In this document: positions 1-8,548 of the stretch, in pieces
Layout of the letters: every line of letters begins with the position of its first letter
Position numbering within the stretch: position 1 is the stretch's first letter
Source: VRUE01 sp035318745
GTDB taxonomy: Bacteria > Actinomycetota > Thermoleophilia > Solirubrobacterales > 70-9
Assembly: GCA_035318745.1 (NCBI GenBank)
Contig: DATHEA010000039.1
Location: 1 to 64,000 of the forward strand
Length of the DNA stretch: 64,000 bases
Reading direction: 5' to 3'
The notes under the pieces: generated by a model
What the model saw: only the letters and a program-made list of their open reading frames with translations
What the model was told of the DNA's origin: nothing
Database searches by the model: none
Program-made: the position numbers and the translations under genes

Positions 1-582
1 GTTGCTAAAGAGACTCACGGCCGGAGAAGCCTAGCTCAACAGCATGCAGGCCGGTCGACGCAAAGGCGGTCATCGTGCCAGCGAAACCGGGTCAGCGACG
101 ATTCGCGCTACCAGGTTCGACTTATGTCTCGTAAGGGGTACCTCAGATGTAGAGCCGAATGCGCCGCCTGCCGAGGCGGTGTTTCCATTTGAGGTCGAGG
201 CATCGGTCAAGGAGAGCGCGAATCGCCATTTGCCGCCGGAGCGCTGCCGATCTATCGTTGGTCGTATAGGGCAACGAGAGGAAGCCCAATGCGCTCGACT
301 ACGGCCATATGTTCCGCGTCCGCGAGCTCCGCCCCTGCCCCACATGGACTAGGCGCCACGCGGCTTCGGCTCCGAGTCCTGCTCCACCGGTGTGGCTTCG
401 ACCGCGATCTTGCGGACGGCGGCGGAGCCGAGGGGGGCCGGGGCTTCAGTTGCGCTCACTCCAGCTCACCTGCAGCGCCGAACGTCGCCGCCTTGCCGGC
501 TGCCCGCGGAAGCTCGTCGAAGAGGCCGAGACAGTCCAAAGGCGCCCGCCGCTCAGCCCGGTCGTCCCCATCCAGGGGGGAA
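1..582. other. Stretch without a supported gene
   Basis: Open frames on both strands here are short, overlap one another and have arginine/serine-rich compositions typical of antisense reading in GC-rich DNA. I see no recognisable domain, RNA fold or strong repeat. It may hold the regulatory region or a decayed gene upstream of the small ORF at 583. Confidence 0.5.
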
Positions 583-792
583 GTGGTTTTGATTTGGCGC
601 GACTCGATCGTCGGGATCGCCGGACGGCTCCTGCGGCCGGTGCCGGTCGCCGCCGCCGGCATGGCGCGCCTTCGACTCTTCCTCACCGATGGAGCCGGGC
701 CACTCTTCAACCCCACCTCCGAATACCTGATGGCAGACGTACTGCAACGGATCGAGGAGGACCTAGATCCCAATCAAGGAGCACGATTATGA
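583..792 (+). CDS. Possible small hypothetical protein (69 aa)
   Basis: Possible small protein of unknown function. The frame opens with GTG just after a purine-rich GGGGGGAA stretch. It encodes a plausible helix-rich sequence with the segment LFLTDGAGPLFNP and an acidic C-terminus (IEEDLDP). Its stop overlaps the ATG of the next gene (ATGA at 789-792), an arrangement usual for translationally coupled genes, which is the best argument that it is real. The same frame continues upstream without looking coding, so it could instead be the tail of a decayed longer gene. No family is recognised. Confidence 0.35.
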   Translation: MVLIWRDSIVGIAGRLLRPVPVAAAGMARLRLFLTDGAGPLFNPTSEYLMADVLQRIEEDLDPNQGARL

Positions 793-1256
793 AGATGATT
801 CGGCTTGCGATCCTGTTCGTCGCGGTTGCCGCGACTCTCTCGCTCGGGTTTGTCGCGCCGGCGTCTGGCGGCGCCGGGGCCTCGAAGACGACGGTGATAC
901 ATGTCGTTGAGCGAGCAACCACGGACGCCGTCACGAACGGAGACCCGAACAATGACAAGCTGGGCAACGTTCTGACCTTCGCGAATAAGGTCTACGACAG
1001 CGCCAACAAGCGCCAGGTGGGCTCGGACCAGGGCTACTGCATCCGAACGATCGTCGGTAAGGCCTGGGAGTGCAACTGGACGACGTTCCTCAAGTCCGGC
1101 TCGATCACCGTCGAGGGCAAATTCTCGGACACCGGCAACACCGTGCTCGCTATCACCGGCGGAACCGGGGCATACGCGACCGCCCGAGGCGAGATGGACC
1201 TCAGGTACCACAACAAGAAAGGGACCGCCTTCGACTTTGTCTTCCACCTGATGTAG
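789..1256 (+). CDS. Secreted allene-oxide-cyclase barrel-like protein
   Basis: A 155-aa exported protein. Residues 1 to about 28 form a signal peptide (MKMIRL, hydrophobic core, then APASGGAGA). The rest matches the bacterial allene oxide cyclase/dirigent-like beta-barrel family: a DQGYCIRT block, GKAWECNWT, then the glycine-rich ITGGTGAYATARGEM motif and a terminal beta-strand. The bacterial members have no established reaction; the plant enzyme cyclises an epoxy fatty acid, and that activity should not be assumed here. AAGGAG at 776-781 is 7 nt before the ATG, which selects this start within a longer open frame. The start overlaps the stop of the small ORF upstream. Confidence 0.85.
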   Translation: MKMIRLAILFVAVAATLSLGFVAPASGGAGASKTTVIHVVERATTDAVTNGDPNNDKLGNVLTFANKVYDSANKRQVGSDQGYCIRTIVGKAWECNWTTFLKSGSITVEGKFSDTGNTVLAITGGTGAYATARGEMDLRYHNKKGTAFDFVFHLM

Positions 1257-1541
1257 CGATGGCAGCTGCGGGAGAGTCCAGCCTGATCAACGCGCGAGGG
1301 CCTCCGGGCCGACGAGCGCTCAGGTCTTGCTCGCCGGCAGCGACGGTGATTCGAACCTCATCTTTGCCCAGGTCGCGCTGGCAGAGCGAAATTCAGCGCT
1401 GCTCCAACCGGGAAGACAAGTACTCCGCTACGGCCAGAACGCTGTAGCGGTGGCCTTTGGGGAGAGGTGATGTCCCAGAGCCCGCTATCCCTGACTCGTC
1501 TGCGTGCAGTAGAGGCCCGGCGGGGTGTGAACAGTGTCCCC

Positions 1542-1952
1542 CTAGATGCGCTCCAGCACTACGACCGGGATCTCGCGCTCGGTCCTCTGTTGGTAGGCGT
1601 CATAGTCGGGCCACTCGGAGACCATCGTCTGCCAGATCTCCGACTTCTCCTCTGCGCTCGCCGTGCGCGCTCGTGCCTTGAACCGATCTCCCCACACCTG
1701 GACCTCGACGTCGGGATTCTCGGAGAGGTTCAGGTACCAGGCGGGCGGCGCGTCGGAGCCGCCTTTGGAGGCGACGATCGTGTAGGCGTCGCCGTGCGGC
1801 GCGTAGATCAGCGGGGTGGTGCGCGGTTCACCGGACTTGCGTCCCGTCGTCGTCAGCAGCAACGTCTGAGTTCCCCGCCACGCATGACCCTCCTCACCGT
1901 CGGTGGCCCGGTAGCGCTCAACATGTTCCTGGCCGAAGAGTGGCATCTCCAA
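1542..1952 (-). CDS. F420-type nitroreductase-family protein
   Basis: A 136-aa protein of the deazaflavin (coenzyme F420)-dependent nitroreductase family, the split-beta-barrel group that includes mycobacterial Ddn. Diagnostic blocks are LLLTTTGRKSGEPRTTPL, which contacts the cofactor phosphates, then a YTIVASKGG loop and PAWYLNL, followed by NPDVEVQVWGD. Members reduce small electrophiles or quinones with F420H2; the substrate is unknown. The frame opens at TTG; an ATG six bases downstream (1946) is equally plausible and neither has a clear Shine-Dalgarno. F420 use supports an actinobacterial host. It is followed by two other small minus-strand genes. Confidence 0.85.
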   Translation of the reverse strand: MEMPLFGQEHVERYRATDGEEGHAWRGTQTLLLTTTGRKSGEPRTTPLIYAPHGDAYTIVASKGGSDAPPAWYLNLSENPDVEVQVWGDRFKARARTASAEEKSEIWQTMVSEWPDYDAYQQRTEREIPVVVLERI

Positions 1953-1994
1953 AAAGGCTAGCCGAGTCGACGCGGCAGTCGGTACGTGTCGGGA

Positions 1995-2447
1995 TCAAGC
2001 CCGTTCGGCACGCTGCTTGGCGGCGTCGAGCAGGCGGCGGGTGACGAGTACATGGCCGCGGGTGCCGATGACCAGGGCCTTGTAGGCCGACCCCTTGAGT
2101 CCCGGGAATATCGCTCTGGTCTCAGCGCGAAGGCCGGTACGGGTGGCGTCGAGACGCTCGAGGCGGAAGATCAGGGCGTAGTTGGAGAAGCGGTGGCTGC
2201 CGGCAAGCGCCAGCTCCCGGGGTCGCTCGGCTGCTTCGACGTGAAAGCCGGGGAAGGTCGAGCCGGTCGCGAGTGGGCGGGGGCCGGAGGAGTCGACGTC
2301 GGCGCAGCCGAGTAGGCGCGCCATCCGCCCGGTCCTCGCGGAGCCGAAGGAGCCCTCGACCACGCGCAGCAATGCTGCCCAGGTGTCCTCCGGATCGGCC
2401 CCGATCTCGACGGAGTGCTCGTCGATGTGGGGAAGAGGCGGGATCAG
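1995..2447 (-). CDS. Small SRPBCC/DUF2867-like conserved protein
   Basis: A 150-aa protein that resembles the SRPBCC/DUF2867-like group of small alpha-beta lipid- or cofactor-binding folds. Seen: a TWAALLRVV helix near the N-terminus, then FHVEAAE, a LALAGSHRFSNYALIF strand pair and the FPGLKGSAYKALVIG segment, and a basic C-terminal helix. Canonical starts give only 125 aa (TTG at 2372) and cut off a good N-terminal segment (IPPLPHIDEH), so I prefer CTG at 2447-2445, which overlaps the TGA of the SnoaL gene upstream. The start is therefore uncertain. No catalytic residues can be named. Confidence 0.55.
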   Translation of the reverse strand: MIPPLPHIDEHSVEIGADPEDTWAALLRVVEGSFGSARTGRMARLLGCADVDSSGPRPLATGSTFPGFHVEAAERPRELALAGSHRFSNYALIFRLERLDATRTGLRAETRAIFPGLKGSAYKALVIGTRGHVLVTRRLLDAAKQRAERA

Positions 2448-2956
2448 CGCCGCAGCGTTCGCGCGATTCGCGTTTTCAGGTTGAGCGCGGCCAGCATCGC
2501 TCGCTCGGGGAGCGATCCGGTCGGTGGCAGAGCGCCGAGTTGCTGCGCCATCTGCGCCCCGTTCATGTAGGCGTCGTTGCGGTGGATCTTGCCGTCGCGG
2601 ATCCTCAGCACGTCGCAGCCGGTCAGGTCGACTCTGGCGCCGGTCGGGTCCACTCCTTCGAACCTGACTTCGCCGTCGAAAGTCCCGCTTGCGTGCCAGC
2701 GCACCGCCGCCAGGTCACCCTCGGCGACGATGTCGAGGATCTCGAAGCGGAAGTCGGGGAAGGCCGCGAAGAGGTCGGCGAACCAGGCCCGGTAGCTGTG
2801 CGGCGCGGTCAGCTCGACCAAGCCATGGATCTCACCGGTGCCGCCGACCTCGTAGAACTCGGTCATCGCGTCCAGGTCACGCTCGGCGATCGATTCGAAG
2901 TAGGCGCGGGCGACGGCCCCGGCCCCGGTCTCGGTCGGTTGCTCGGTCGCGGGCAT
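2444..2956 (-). CDS. SnoaL-like/NTF2-fold protein
   Basis: A 170-aa SnoaL-like polyketide-cyclase/NTF2-superfamily protein. The first half carries ARAYFESIAERDLDAMTEFY, the usual opening helix pair, followed by SYRAWFADLFAAFPDFRFEI and VRWHASGTFDG, the family's core strands, and VDLTGCDVLRIRDGKI near the end. Such proteins hydrolyse or isomerise small molecules, or simply bind them; nothing here fixes a substrate. ATG at 2956 matches the usual family N-terminus. The frame stays open for about 300 bases upstream, but that part is antisense to the PQQ-propeller gene. The C-terminal 30 residues (basic, RIARTLRR) extend past the core fold. Confidence 0.8.
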   Translation of the reverse strand: MPATEQPTETGAGAVARAYFESIAERDLDAMTEFYEVGGTGEIHGLVELTAPHSYRAWFADLFAAFPDFRFEILDIVAEGDLAAVRWHASGTFDGEVRFEGVDPTGARVDLTGCDVLRIRDGKIHRNDAYMNGAQMAQQLGALPPTGSLPERAMLAALNLKTRIARTLRR

Positions 2957-2997
2957 GGCAACAGGGTACGGGTTGAGGGCTGCTGGAACGGCGCGGT

Positions 2998-4545
2998 CTA
3001 TCCGCCGAGGCGGAAGGCGACGAGCTGCGGCGTCTGGCCTTCGGCGGCGGCAAGACCGGCCGGGGCGATCAGCATGTCGCCCGCGACCATCACTCCCGCG
3101 TTGGTGCCGGAAGGGAGGGTTTCCTGCCAGGCGACCCGGCCGGTATCCGTGTCGAAGGCCTGCACGTTGCCGTCGGAGGTGGTCGCGAAGACGAGATCGT
3201 TGGCAACGGTGGTGAAGCCGAAGGCCGCTGCGTTGGGGAATTCGTGCTTCCACTTCAGCGCTCCGGTCTTCACGTCCAGAGCGACGAGTTCGCCGCTGAG
3301 CGGCCCCGGTTCCTGCCGTTCGGTCTGGGTGACGATTTCGAGCGGGGCGTTGACCACCGGTATGAAGACGGTCTTGCCGTCGGTGGCCATCGGCGCGATC
3401 ACGCCGCCGAGCGAGCCTGGGTAGACCAGGTACGGCGGCTTCAGCTTCGACGTTTCGCCTCGCATCGCCAGCAGGCCGTCGTCGTCGTGGCCGTTGTGTT
3501 TGCCGACCGTTTTCTTCCAGACCGGCTTGCCGGTCTTGGCATCGAGGGCGGCGACGATGCCGGACTTGCCGGCGCCCAAGACGAGTTCCTTGCCGCCCGC
3601 CTTGACCAAGATCGGCGGGTTCTGAAAGTCCCAGTCATAGAGGGCATGGGGGGTGACCTGGTAGTACCACTCGAGCTTCCCGGTCTTCGCGTTGAGCTTG
3701 ACCAGCGCATCGGAGTAGAGGTTTGGACCGGGCCGGCTGGAGCCCCACGGTTCTTCTTCCGTGCCCGGGAAGGGCGCTGGGTTGCCAACACCGAGGTATA
3801 TCGAGCCGTGTTCGTCGAATGCCGGCGTGTACCAGAGCCCGCCTCCCGAATTGACATCGGGCTTCCCCCAGAGGTTCTTGGGCACGGTGTCGAAATGCCA
3901 CAGTTTCTTGCCGGTCTTCCCGTCCAGCGCCCAGACGATTCCCACTGCACCGGCGCCGTAGAATTCGCCCACGTTGACCGGCACCGTCGAGACGTAGACG
4001 ATGCCGTCGTGATAGCCGGGGGCCATGTCGATGCCCTCTTGTTCGTTGCGGATCAGCGGCACGGACCAGACCTGCTTGCCGGTTTCCTGGTCGAGCGCGA
4101 AAGCGGAAGTGGGGGTCGCCCCATAGACCATTCCGCCCTGGACGACGACGCCGTTGGGCCCGTGGTCCGGCAGTTCGTATTTTTTCGTCCAGAGCACGTC
4201 GCCGCTGCTCGCTTCGATCGCCTGCACGTTGGAGGCCAGATCCTGCGAGTAGACGACGCCTTTGCTGAGGATCGGTGAGGAGGCGTAGCTGCCGAAGGCG
4301 CTTTCGGCTTCGATCGGATTCGTCCAGGCGATTTCGAGTTCGTTCACCGTGGAGGCTTTGATCTGACCGCCGGCGTTGCGCGTGTTGGCGGCGTCGCCGT
4401 TCGGGTAGCCCGTGCCGTCGTAGCTCACCGCTTCGCCGGCAGAGGAGGAGGAGCCGCAGCCCGTCGCAAGCACTGCCGCTGCGAGCATGGCGACCAGAGC
4501 CGCCACAACCCCGCCGTACCCCCGCCCGCCGGTGCCAACCATCAT
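2998..4545 (-). CDS. PQQ-like beta-propeller lipoprotein
   Basis: A 515-aa lipoprotein with a quinoprotein-type eight-bladed beta-propeller. Residues 1-31 form a lipoprotein signal ending in LATGC, so Cys31 or so would be acylated and the protein held on the outer face of the membrane. Repeated tryptophan-docking motifs follow (ALDGKTGKKLW, KLNAKTGKLEW, ALDAKTGKPVW, ALDVKTGALKW, AFDTDTGRVAW). The order resembles PQQ alcohol dehydrogenases and BamB-like folds. I do not see the paired-cysteine ring and cannot confirm cofactor binding. TTGACA-N16-TAGGGT lies just upstream, with the expected start point at or next to the ATG, so the gene has its own promoter. Confidence 0.85.
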   Translation of the reverse strand: MMVGTGGRGYGGVVAALVAMLAAAVLATGCGSSSSAGEAVSYDGTGYPNGDAANTRNAGGQIKASTVNELEIAWTNPIEAESAFGSYASSPILSKGVVYSQDLASNVQAIEASSGDVLWTKKYELPDHGPNGVVVQGGMVYGATPTSAFALDQETGKQVWSVPLIRNEQEGIDMAPGYHDGIVYVSTVPVNVGEFYGAGAVGIVWALDGKTGKKLWHFDTVPKNLWGKPDVNSGGGLWYTPAFDEHGSIYLGVGNPAPFPGTEEEPWGSSRPGPNLYSDALVKLNAKTGKLEWYYQVTPHALYDWDFQNPPILVKAGGKELVLGAGKSGIVAALDAKTGKPVWKKTVGKHNGHDDDGLLAMRGETSKLKPPYLVYPGSLGGVIAPMATDGKTVFIPVVNAPLEIVTQTERQEPGPLSGELVALDVKTGALKWKHEFPNAAAFGFTTVANDLVFATTSDGNVQAFDTDTGRVAWQETLPSGTNAGVMVAGDMLIAPAGLAAAEGQTPQLVAFRLGG

Positions 4546-4552
4546 CTCGCGA

Positions 4553-4580
4553 CCCTATTGGATGGATAAAATTCTGTCAA
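4553..4580 (-). promoter_or_regulatory. Sigma70-like promoter of the PQQ-propeller gene
   Basis: Reading leftwards: TTGACA (4580-4575), a 16-nt spacer, then TAGGGT (4558-4553). The ATG at 4545 is 7 nt beyond the -10 box, so the transcript would be leaderless or nearly so. The -35 box overlaps the stop codon of the monooxygenase gene upstream. No terminator is visible between them, so read-through is also possible. Confidence 0.6.
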
Positions 4581-5905
4581 GTATTTACTGATACGTGAGC
4601 GGTTACAGACGATGGCTTTCGCTCGTCGAGCAGCGGCTGCAGCACCCGGTTGGCCAGCAGTCCCAGAGCGCCGAGGTTTGCGAAGCCCGGTCCCTGGCTC
4701 AGTCCGGCCAGGCCGGGGATCTGCAGCCGGGGCCGCATCTCGCGCAGTTCCAGGTGGCGGCCGATCGGCACCTCGGTTCCCGCCGGCATCTCCCAGATCT
4801 GTCCCACCCGGCTCTCGATCTCAGCTCGGGTCTCAGGTGGGAAGAGGTCGCTCAGCTGCGTGAGCAGGTCGAAGCCGGTGCAGTTGACGACGTAGTCGTG
4901 CTCGGGTCCGGCCACGCCCTCATGCGACTCGTGACGGAGGCGCACGCCGGCGCCGCCACGTGCCATGGCAACATCGGTGATGCGACCGGTTACGAAGCGG
5001 CAGCGGTCGTCGTAGGCGATCGCCGCCAGGCTCGGCGGGTCGAAGACGCCGCGGTCGGAGTGCTTGACGAAGTCCCGTCGGGTCGTCTTGTCGAGCGCGC
5101 TCCACCCGACCTCGTCGGGATTGGAGAAGACGCGGTTCTCGAGGAAGCTCTCGCCGCGGCTCATCGGCAGCATCGGCGTGTAGACGGTGAAGTGGGAGCG
5201 GGGACGGAAGCCGCGCAGGAACATCATGCAGCTGAGCGCGCTCTCGCCGCCGCCGACGATTGCGACGTCGCAGGCGCTCTCCTCCGGCAGCTGCGCGAAC
5301 TCCTCGCGCCGGCTGTCGCAGTGGAAGACACGCGAAGCGATGTCCGGCTCATGCGGGAACGCCCGGTGGACGCCGGGTCCGGTCAGGACCAGCGCCGCCG
5401 CGGTGTGGCGCGAGCTCCCACTCGCTTCCTCGACCTCGACCACCCAGCGCTCGTCCCCATCCAGCGATACCCGCGTCACCCGGCCTTCGACGTGGCTGAC
5501 GCCCTCGGTCGCGCGCGAGAGCACCCAGGTCAGGTACTCGCCGTAGTCGCGATGGCGCACCTGCGGCGAGCCGGCGTCGATCCAGCGCGCGTAGCGCCGC
5601 CTGGCGACCATGTAGCGCTGCCAGGAGAACTGCATCGTGCGCTCGTCGATCGCCTCGCCGGCCTCGCCGAACTCGCGAAAGCTCTGGTACGGGAAGCCGA
5701 CGTCCTTGATCGGCGTCACCGCCAGAGGCTCCTCACCCGAGGTCATTCCGTTGCGCCCCTTCCAAGATGCAGCGACCTCGGTCCCCTCCACGACCTTCAG
5801 CGAGACCGGCCCGAGGCCGAGCGAGTTGAAGGCGTGGACCTTGGTCGCGATGCCGGCGGCCTTGGCGCCGGCGCCGACTACGAGTAGATCGGACTCGGCT
5901 GCCAT
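4577..5905 (-). CDS. SidA/IucD-type flavin N-monooxygenase
   Basis: A 442-aa FAD- and NADPH-dependent amine N-hydroxylase of the lysine/ornithine N-monooxygenase (SidA/IucD/PvdA) family. The FAD motif is near the N-terminus (VVGAGAKAAG), the NADPH motif at mid-length (AIVGGGESALS), and the family's late FAD segment is VVNCTGFDLL. Known members hydroxylate side-chain amines, giving hydroxamate siderophores or precursors of N-N bonds. It is the last gene of the seven-gene operon; its ATG overlaps the end of the P450 gene by 28 nt. No siderophore peptide synthetase is nearby, so an ordinary siderophore role is unlikely and hydroxylation of a pathway amine is the better inference. Confidence 0.85.
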   Translation of the reverse strand: MAAESDLLVVGAGAKAAGIATKVHAFNSLGLGPVSLKVVEGTEVAASWKGRNGMTSGEEPLAVTPIKDVGFPYQSFREFGEAGEAIDERTMQFSWQRYMVARRRYARWIDAGSPQVRHRDYGEYLTWVLSRATEGVSHVEGRVTRVSLDGDERWVVEVEEASGSSRHTAAALVLTGPGVHRAFPHEPDIASRVFHCDSRREEFAQLPEESACDVAIVGGGESALSCMMFLRGFRPRSHFTVYTPMLPMSRGESFLENRVFSNPDEVGWSALDKTTRRDFVKHSDRGVFDPPSLAAIAYDDRCRFVTGRITDVAMARGGAGVRLRHESHEGVAGPEHDYVVNCTGFDLLTQLSDLFPPETRAEIESRVGQIWEMPAGTEVPIGRHLELREMRPRLQIPGLAGLSQGPGFANLGALGLLANRVLQPLLDERKPSSVTAHVSVNT

Positions 5906-7266
5906 GGCTCGGCCGGGCTGGGGGCGGGTACGGGCGTGCGCGGCTCGGCGACGACGCGGCCACGCTTGTCGGGGCTGAAGGAGATCGCGCTCCTTCTCGC
6001 CCGCTCGGAGTTGGAATCCGCGGGGCGCAGCTCGACCTCGGTCAGCACCGTGCGCAGCACCCGCTTCATCTCCAGTTCGGCGTAGCTGGCGGCGAGGCAC
6101 CGACGCGTGCCGCCGCCGAAGGGGATCCAGGTGTAGGTGCCGGGCGGCTGGCCGAGGAAGCGCTCGGGCAGGAAGTGACGCGGGTTGGAGTAGATCTCCT
6201 CGTTGCGGTGGATCAGGTAGACGCAGGGGGCGACGGTGGTGCCGGCGGGCAGGCTGTAGCCGCCCAGCTCCATCGGCTCCAGTAGGCGGCGGACGACCAC
6301 AGGCACCGGTGGGCACAGCCGCAGCGTCTCCTGCACCACAGCGTCCATATAGGTGGTCTCATCGCCGGCGATGACCTCTGCCTGCAACCTCTCCAGCTTC
6401 TCCGGGTGGCGCAGCAGCCGCTCGAACACCCAGGCCAGTGAGGAGGACGTGGGGCCGTCGGTGAGCAGGGTCATCAGTTCGTCGCGCAATTCGCCCTCGC
6501 CAAGCGGCGAGCCGTCCTCGTAACGCGCCTCGATCAGGATCGAGACGATGTCCTGGGGGCTGCTCTCGCCGCCGCGCCGCCGCCTGTCGACCTCCTCCAG
6601 CAGCGCCGCTTCGACCGGTGCCATCGCCCCGCGAAACCCACCGCTGCGGGCGAGCCAGCGTGGGCCCAGCGCCGCTGCCATGCTGAGGCGCCTCGGGTGA
6701 TTGAGTGCCCGGGTCAGCTGGTGCAGCAAGGTCCGCAAGTTCCCCAGCCTTTCCTCTGGGTCGGGACCGAAGACCGAACGCATGATCACCTCCTGGGTGA
6801 TCGCCTGCATGTGCGGCCAGAGCTCGAATGGCTCGCCGGCCGGCCAGCTCCGCACCCGGCTGCGCGTCACCTCGGCCATCATCTCGGCGTCGGCCCCCAT
6901 CCGCTTGCCGTGGAACGGCGGCAGCATCAGGCGGCGGCGGGTCATGTGGCCGGGTTCCTCCAGCAGCATCACCGAGCGCGGCCCCAGCACGGGCAGCAGC
7001 AGCGGGTTGGCGAGGGCGACGCCGAGGCTGCCGGCCGGGGCGGTGAAGACCCGCTTGACGTCTTCGGGGTCGCAGAGGAATACCCACGTGCCCGAGTGCA
7101 GGATGCGCAGGGTGAAGGTGTCCCCGTAGCGCTCCTGGCAACGCTTCATGAACGGATATGGCCGCCGTGCCCAGGCGACCGCCTGCAGGGCACTGGGCAT
7201 CCGTGGGCCGGGGGGCAGCCCCGCGCTGCCCCCGGCCCTGCGGATGCTTCTCCCATCCCCCTTCAT
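5878..7266 (-). CDS. Cytochrome P450
   Basis: A 462-aa P450 monooxygenase. Recognised parts: proline-rich N-terminal hinge (GLPPGPRMPS) with no membrane anchor, I-helix LLTDGPTSSSLAW (Thr for O2 activation), the K-helix ExxR as ETLRL, PERF, and the heme loop FGGGTRRCLAA with the thiolate cysteine near residue 390. The I-helix lacks the usual AGxxT alanine-glycine (TDGPT), as in several CYP110/135-like actinobacterial enzymes. It would need ferredoxin and reductase from elsewhere. The ATG at 7266 overlaps the stop of the chorismate-mutase gene (ATGA). Likely a tailoring oxidase of the pathway encoded by this operon. Confidence 0.92.
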   Translation of the reverse strand: MKGDGRSIRRAGGSAGLPPGPRMPSALQAVAWARRPYPFMKRCQERYGDTFTLRILHSGTWVFLCDPEDVKRVFTAPAGSLGVALANPLLLPVLGPRSVMLLEEPGHMTRRRLMLPPFHGKRMGADAEMMAEVTRSRVRSWPAGEPFELWPHMQAITQEVIMRSVFGPDPEERLGNLRTLLHQLTRALNHPRRLSMAAALGPRWLARSGGFRGAMAPVEAALLEEVDRRRRGGESSPQDIVSILIEARYEDGSPLGEGELRDELMTLLTDGPTSSSLAWVFERLLRHPEKLERLQAEVIAGDETTYMDAVVQETLRLCPPVPVVVRRLLEPMELGGYSLPAGTTVAPCVYLIHRNEEIYSNPRHFLPERFLGQPPGTYTWIPFGGGTRRCLAASYAELEMKRVLRTVLTEVELRPADSNSERARRSAISFSPDKRGRVVAEPRTPVPAPSPAEPWQPSPIYS

Positions 7267-7574
7267 GCGTTCCTGCCCTCTGAGGAAGTCTCCAGTGCCG
7301 CCATCAACTCGTCCTCCTCCTTGCAGGTGGCGGCGATCAACAACTCGAAGAGGTCGGCGGCGAATTCCGGCGGCAGTGTTGCCTCTTCGCCCCGCGCCAG
7401 GTAGCGGTCGCGCACGACGACGACCCGGCTGGGCTGCATCATCGGGATGCCGTGCACCCGCTTGTAGCGGGCGATGTTCCGGCAGACCTCGAAGCGCTCG
7501 CCGAGCAGCCGGGCGATCTCGTCGTCGAGTCCGTCGAGGCGGCGACGGTACGGCTCCAGTCCGTTCTGACTCAC
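7263..7574 (-). CDS. AroQ-type chorismate mutase, PapB-like
   Basis: A 103-aa all-helical AroQ-class mutase. The helix-1 pattern LDGLDDEIARLLGERF, then IARYKRVHGIPMMQPSR, and the C-terminal TCKEEDELM are typical of stand-alone mutases. The GIPMMQP-R and TC-x-ED blocks are especially like PapB/CmlD, which rearrange 4-amino-4-deoxychorismate to 4-amino-4-deoxyprephenate. The aminodeoxychorismate synthase three genes upstream makes that substrate likely here, rather than chorismate for phenylalanine/tyrosine synthesis. Both ends overlap neighbours by 4 nt, so it is co-translated. The substrate preference is inference from context. Confidence 0.85.
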   Translation of the reverse strand: MSQNGLEPYRRRLDGLDDEIARLLGERFEVCRNIARYKRVHGIPMMQPSRVVVVRDRYLARGEEATLPPEFAADLFELLIAATCKEEDELMAALETSSEGRNA

Positions 7575-8548
7575 GACACCACCACCGCTTCGACCTCCTC
7601 GTCGAGCAGCCCGGCCGCGAAGGCATAGCTGCAGGCGGCAAGGGCGTGCAGTGCGTAGCCGCCCTCCTGGACGATGCAGACCGGCAGCCCCGAGGCCGCC
7701 AGCAGGCGGCCGATCTGGGCGAAGATCGTCGGCGAGAAGCCCCAGCTCCCGTGCGGGTCGCCCTCGACCGTGTCGTAGCCGAGCGAGACGACCAGGGCCT
7801 CGGAAGTCTCCGCCAGGGAGTCGATCGAGCGGGCAACCGCGTCAAGGTAGGTCGCGGCGTTGGGGCTGCCGGTGAACTCGACCACCCGTTCGCGCTCGCT
7901 GCTCGGGGTCACCGTCCGTGCGGCGACGTTGGTCACCGGCCAGGCGTGCAGGGAGTGCAGGCTGGCACCGTCCATCTTGGCGACGATCGCCGCAGTGCCG
8001 TTCGGGTAGTGCAGGTCGAGGTCGAGGATGCCGACCGGCCCGAGGCCGCCCTCGCGCAGGGTCAGTGCCGCCGCCGCGGCCGAGTTGAGGTAGCAGTAGC
8101 CGGCGAACCAGTCGGGGCCGGCATGGTGGCCGGGCGGGCGGCAGAGCGCGTAGGAGAAGTGCGCCCCGCCGACCAGGCGGGCCGCCGCGGTGATCGCCGT
8201 GCGCACCCCCTCGTTGGCGGCGGCGACGAGGCCGGCGCAGACCGGGACATCGGGTGGCAGCCCCGGCGCCGCCAGCTCCGGCATCACCACCGGCTCCTCG
8301 GAGCGGATCTCCCGCAGCGTCTCCAGGTAGCCGTCGTCGTGCAGCTCGGCCAGCGTCTGCTCGACCTCGGCCGTCGCCGCGTCGGCATCGCCCGGCCGCA
8401 CCCGCGCGTGACAGACCAAGCCGTTGCGCACCTCGGTCATCCGTCGCCGGTCGTCCATGCCGGGCAGCTTGCGGCCGCCTTCGAGGATCCAGGGGGCGCC
8501 GTGGCGGTGGCCGCCGCGCTGCTCGATCATCAGCAGCTCCGCGCTCAT
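7571..8548 (-). CDS. Histone-deacetylase-fold amidohydrolase
   Basis: A 325-aa member of the zinc-dependent histone deacetylase/acetylpolyamine amidohydrolase superfamily. Clear motifs: CRPPGHHA (the tandem catalytic histidines), GYCYLNSAAAAA, the zinc-binding DLDLHYPNGT, and SLGYDTVEGDP, with a late EGGYAL for the tyrosine loop. Bacterial members remove acetyl or other acyl groups from amines; some act in natural-product pathways. Placed between an acetyltransferase gene and the mutase, with 4-nt overlaps on both sides, it could remove a protecting acyl group. The substrate is unknown. All expected catalytic residues appear present, so it should be active. Confidence 0.9.
   Translation of the reverse strand: MSAELLMIEQRGGHRHGAPWILEGGRKLPGMDDRRRMTEVRNGLVCHARVRPGDADAATAEVEQTLAELHDDGYLETLREIRSEEPVVMPELAAPGLPPDVPVCAGLVAAANEGVRTAITAAARLVGGAHFSYALCRPPGHHAGPDWFAGYCYLNSAAAAALTLREGGLGPVGILDLDLHYPNGTAAIVAKMDGASLHSLHAWPVTNVAARTVTPSSERERVVEFTGSPNAATYLDAVARSIDSLAETSEALVVSLGYDTVEGDPHGSWGFSPTIFAQIGRLLAASGLPVCIVQEGGYALHALAACSYAFAAGLLDEEVEAVVVS

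Noticed and set aside
1331..1460. A TTCGAA-containing stretch resembling a tRNA T-loop on the minus strand
   Set aside because: The 5-bp T-stem does not form (TGAGG against CACCG) and no acceptor or anticodon stem can be built around it.
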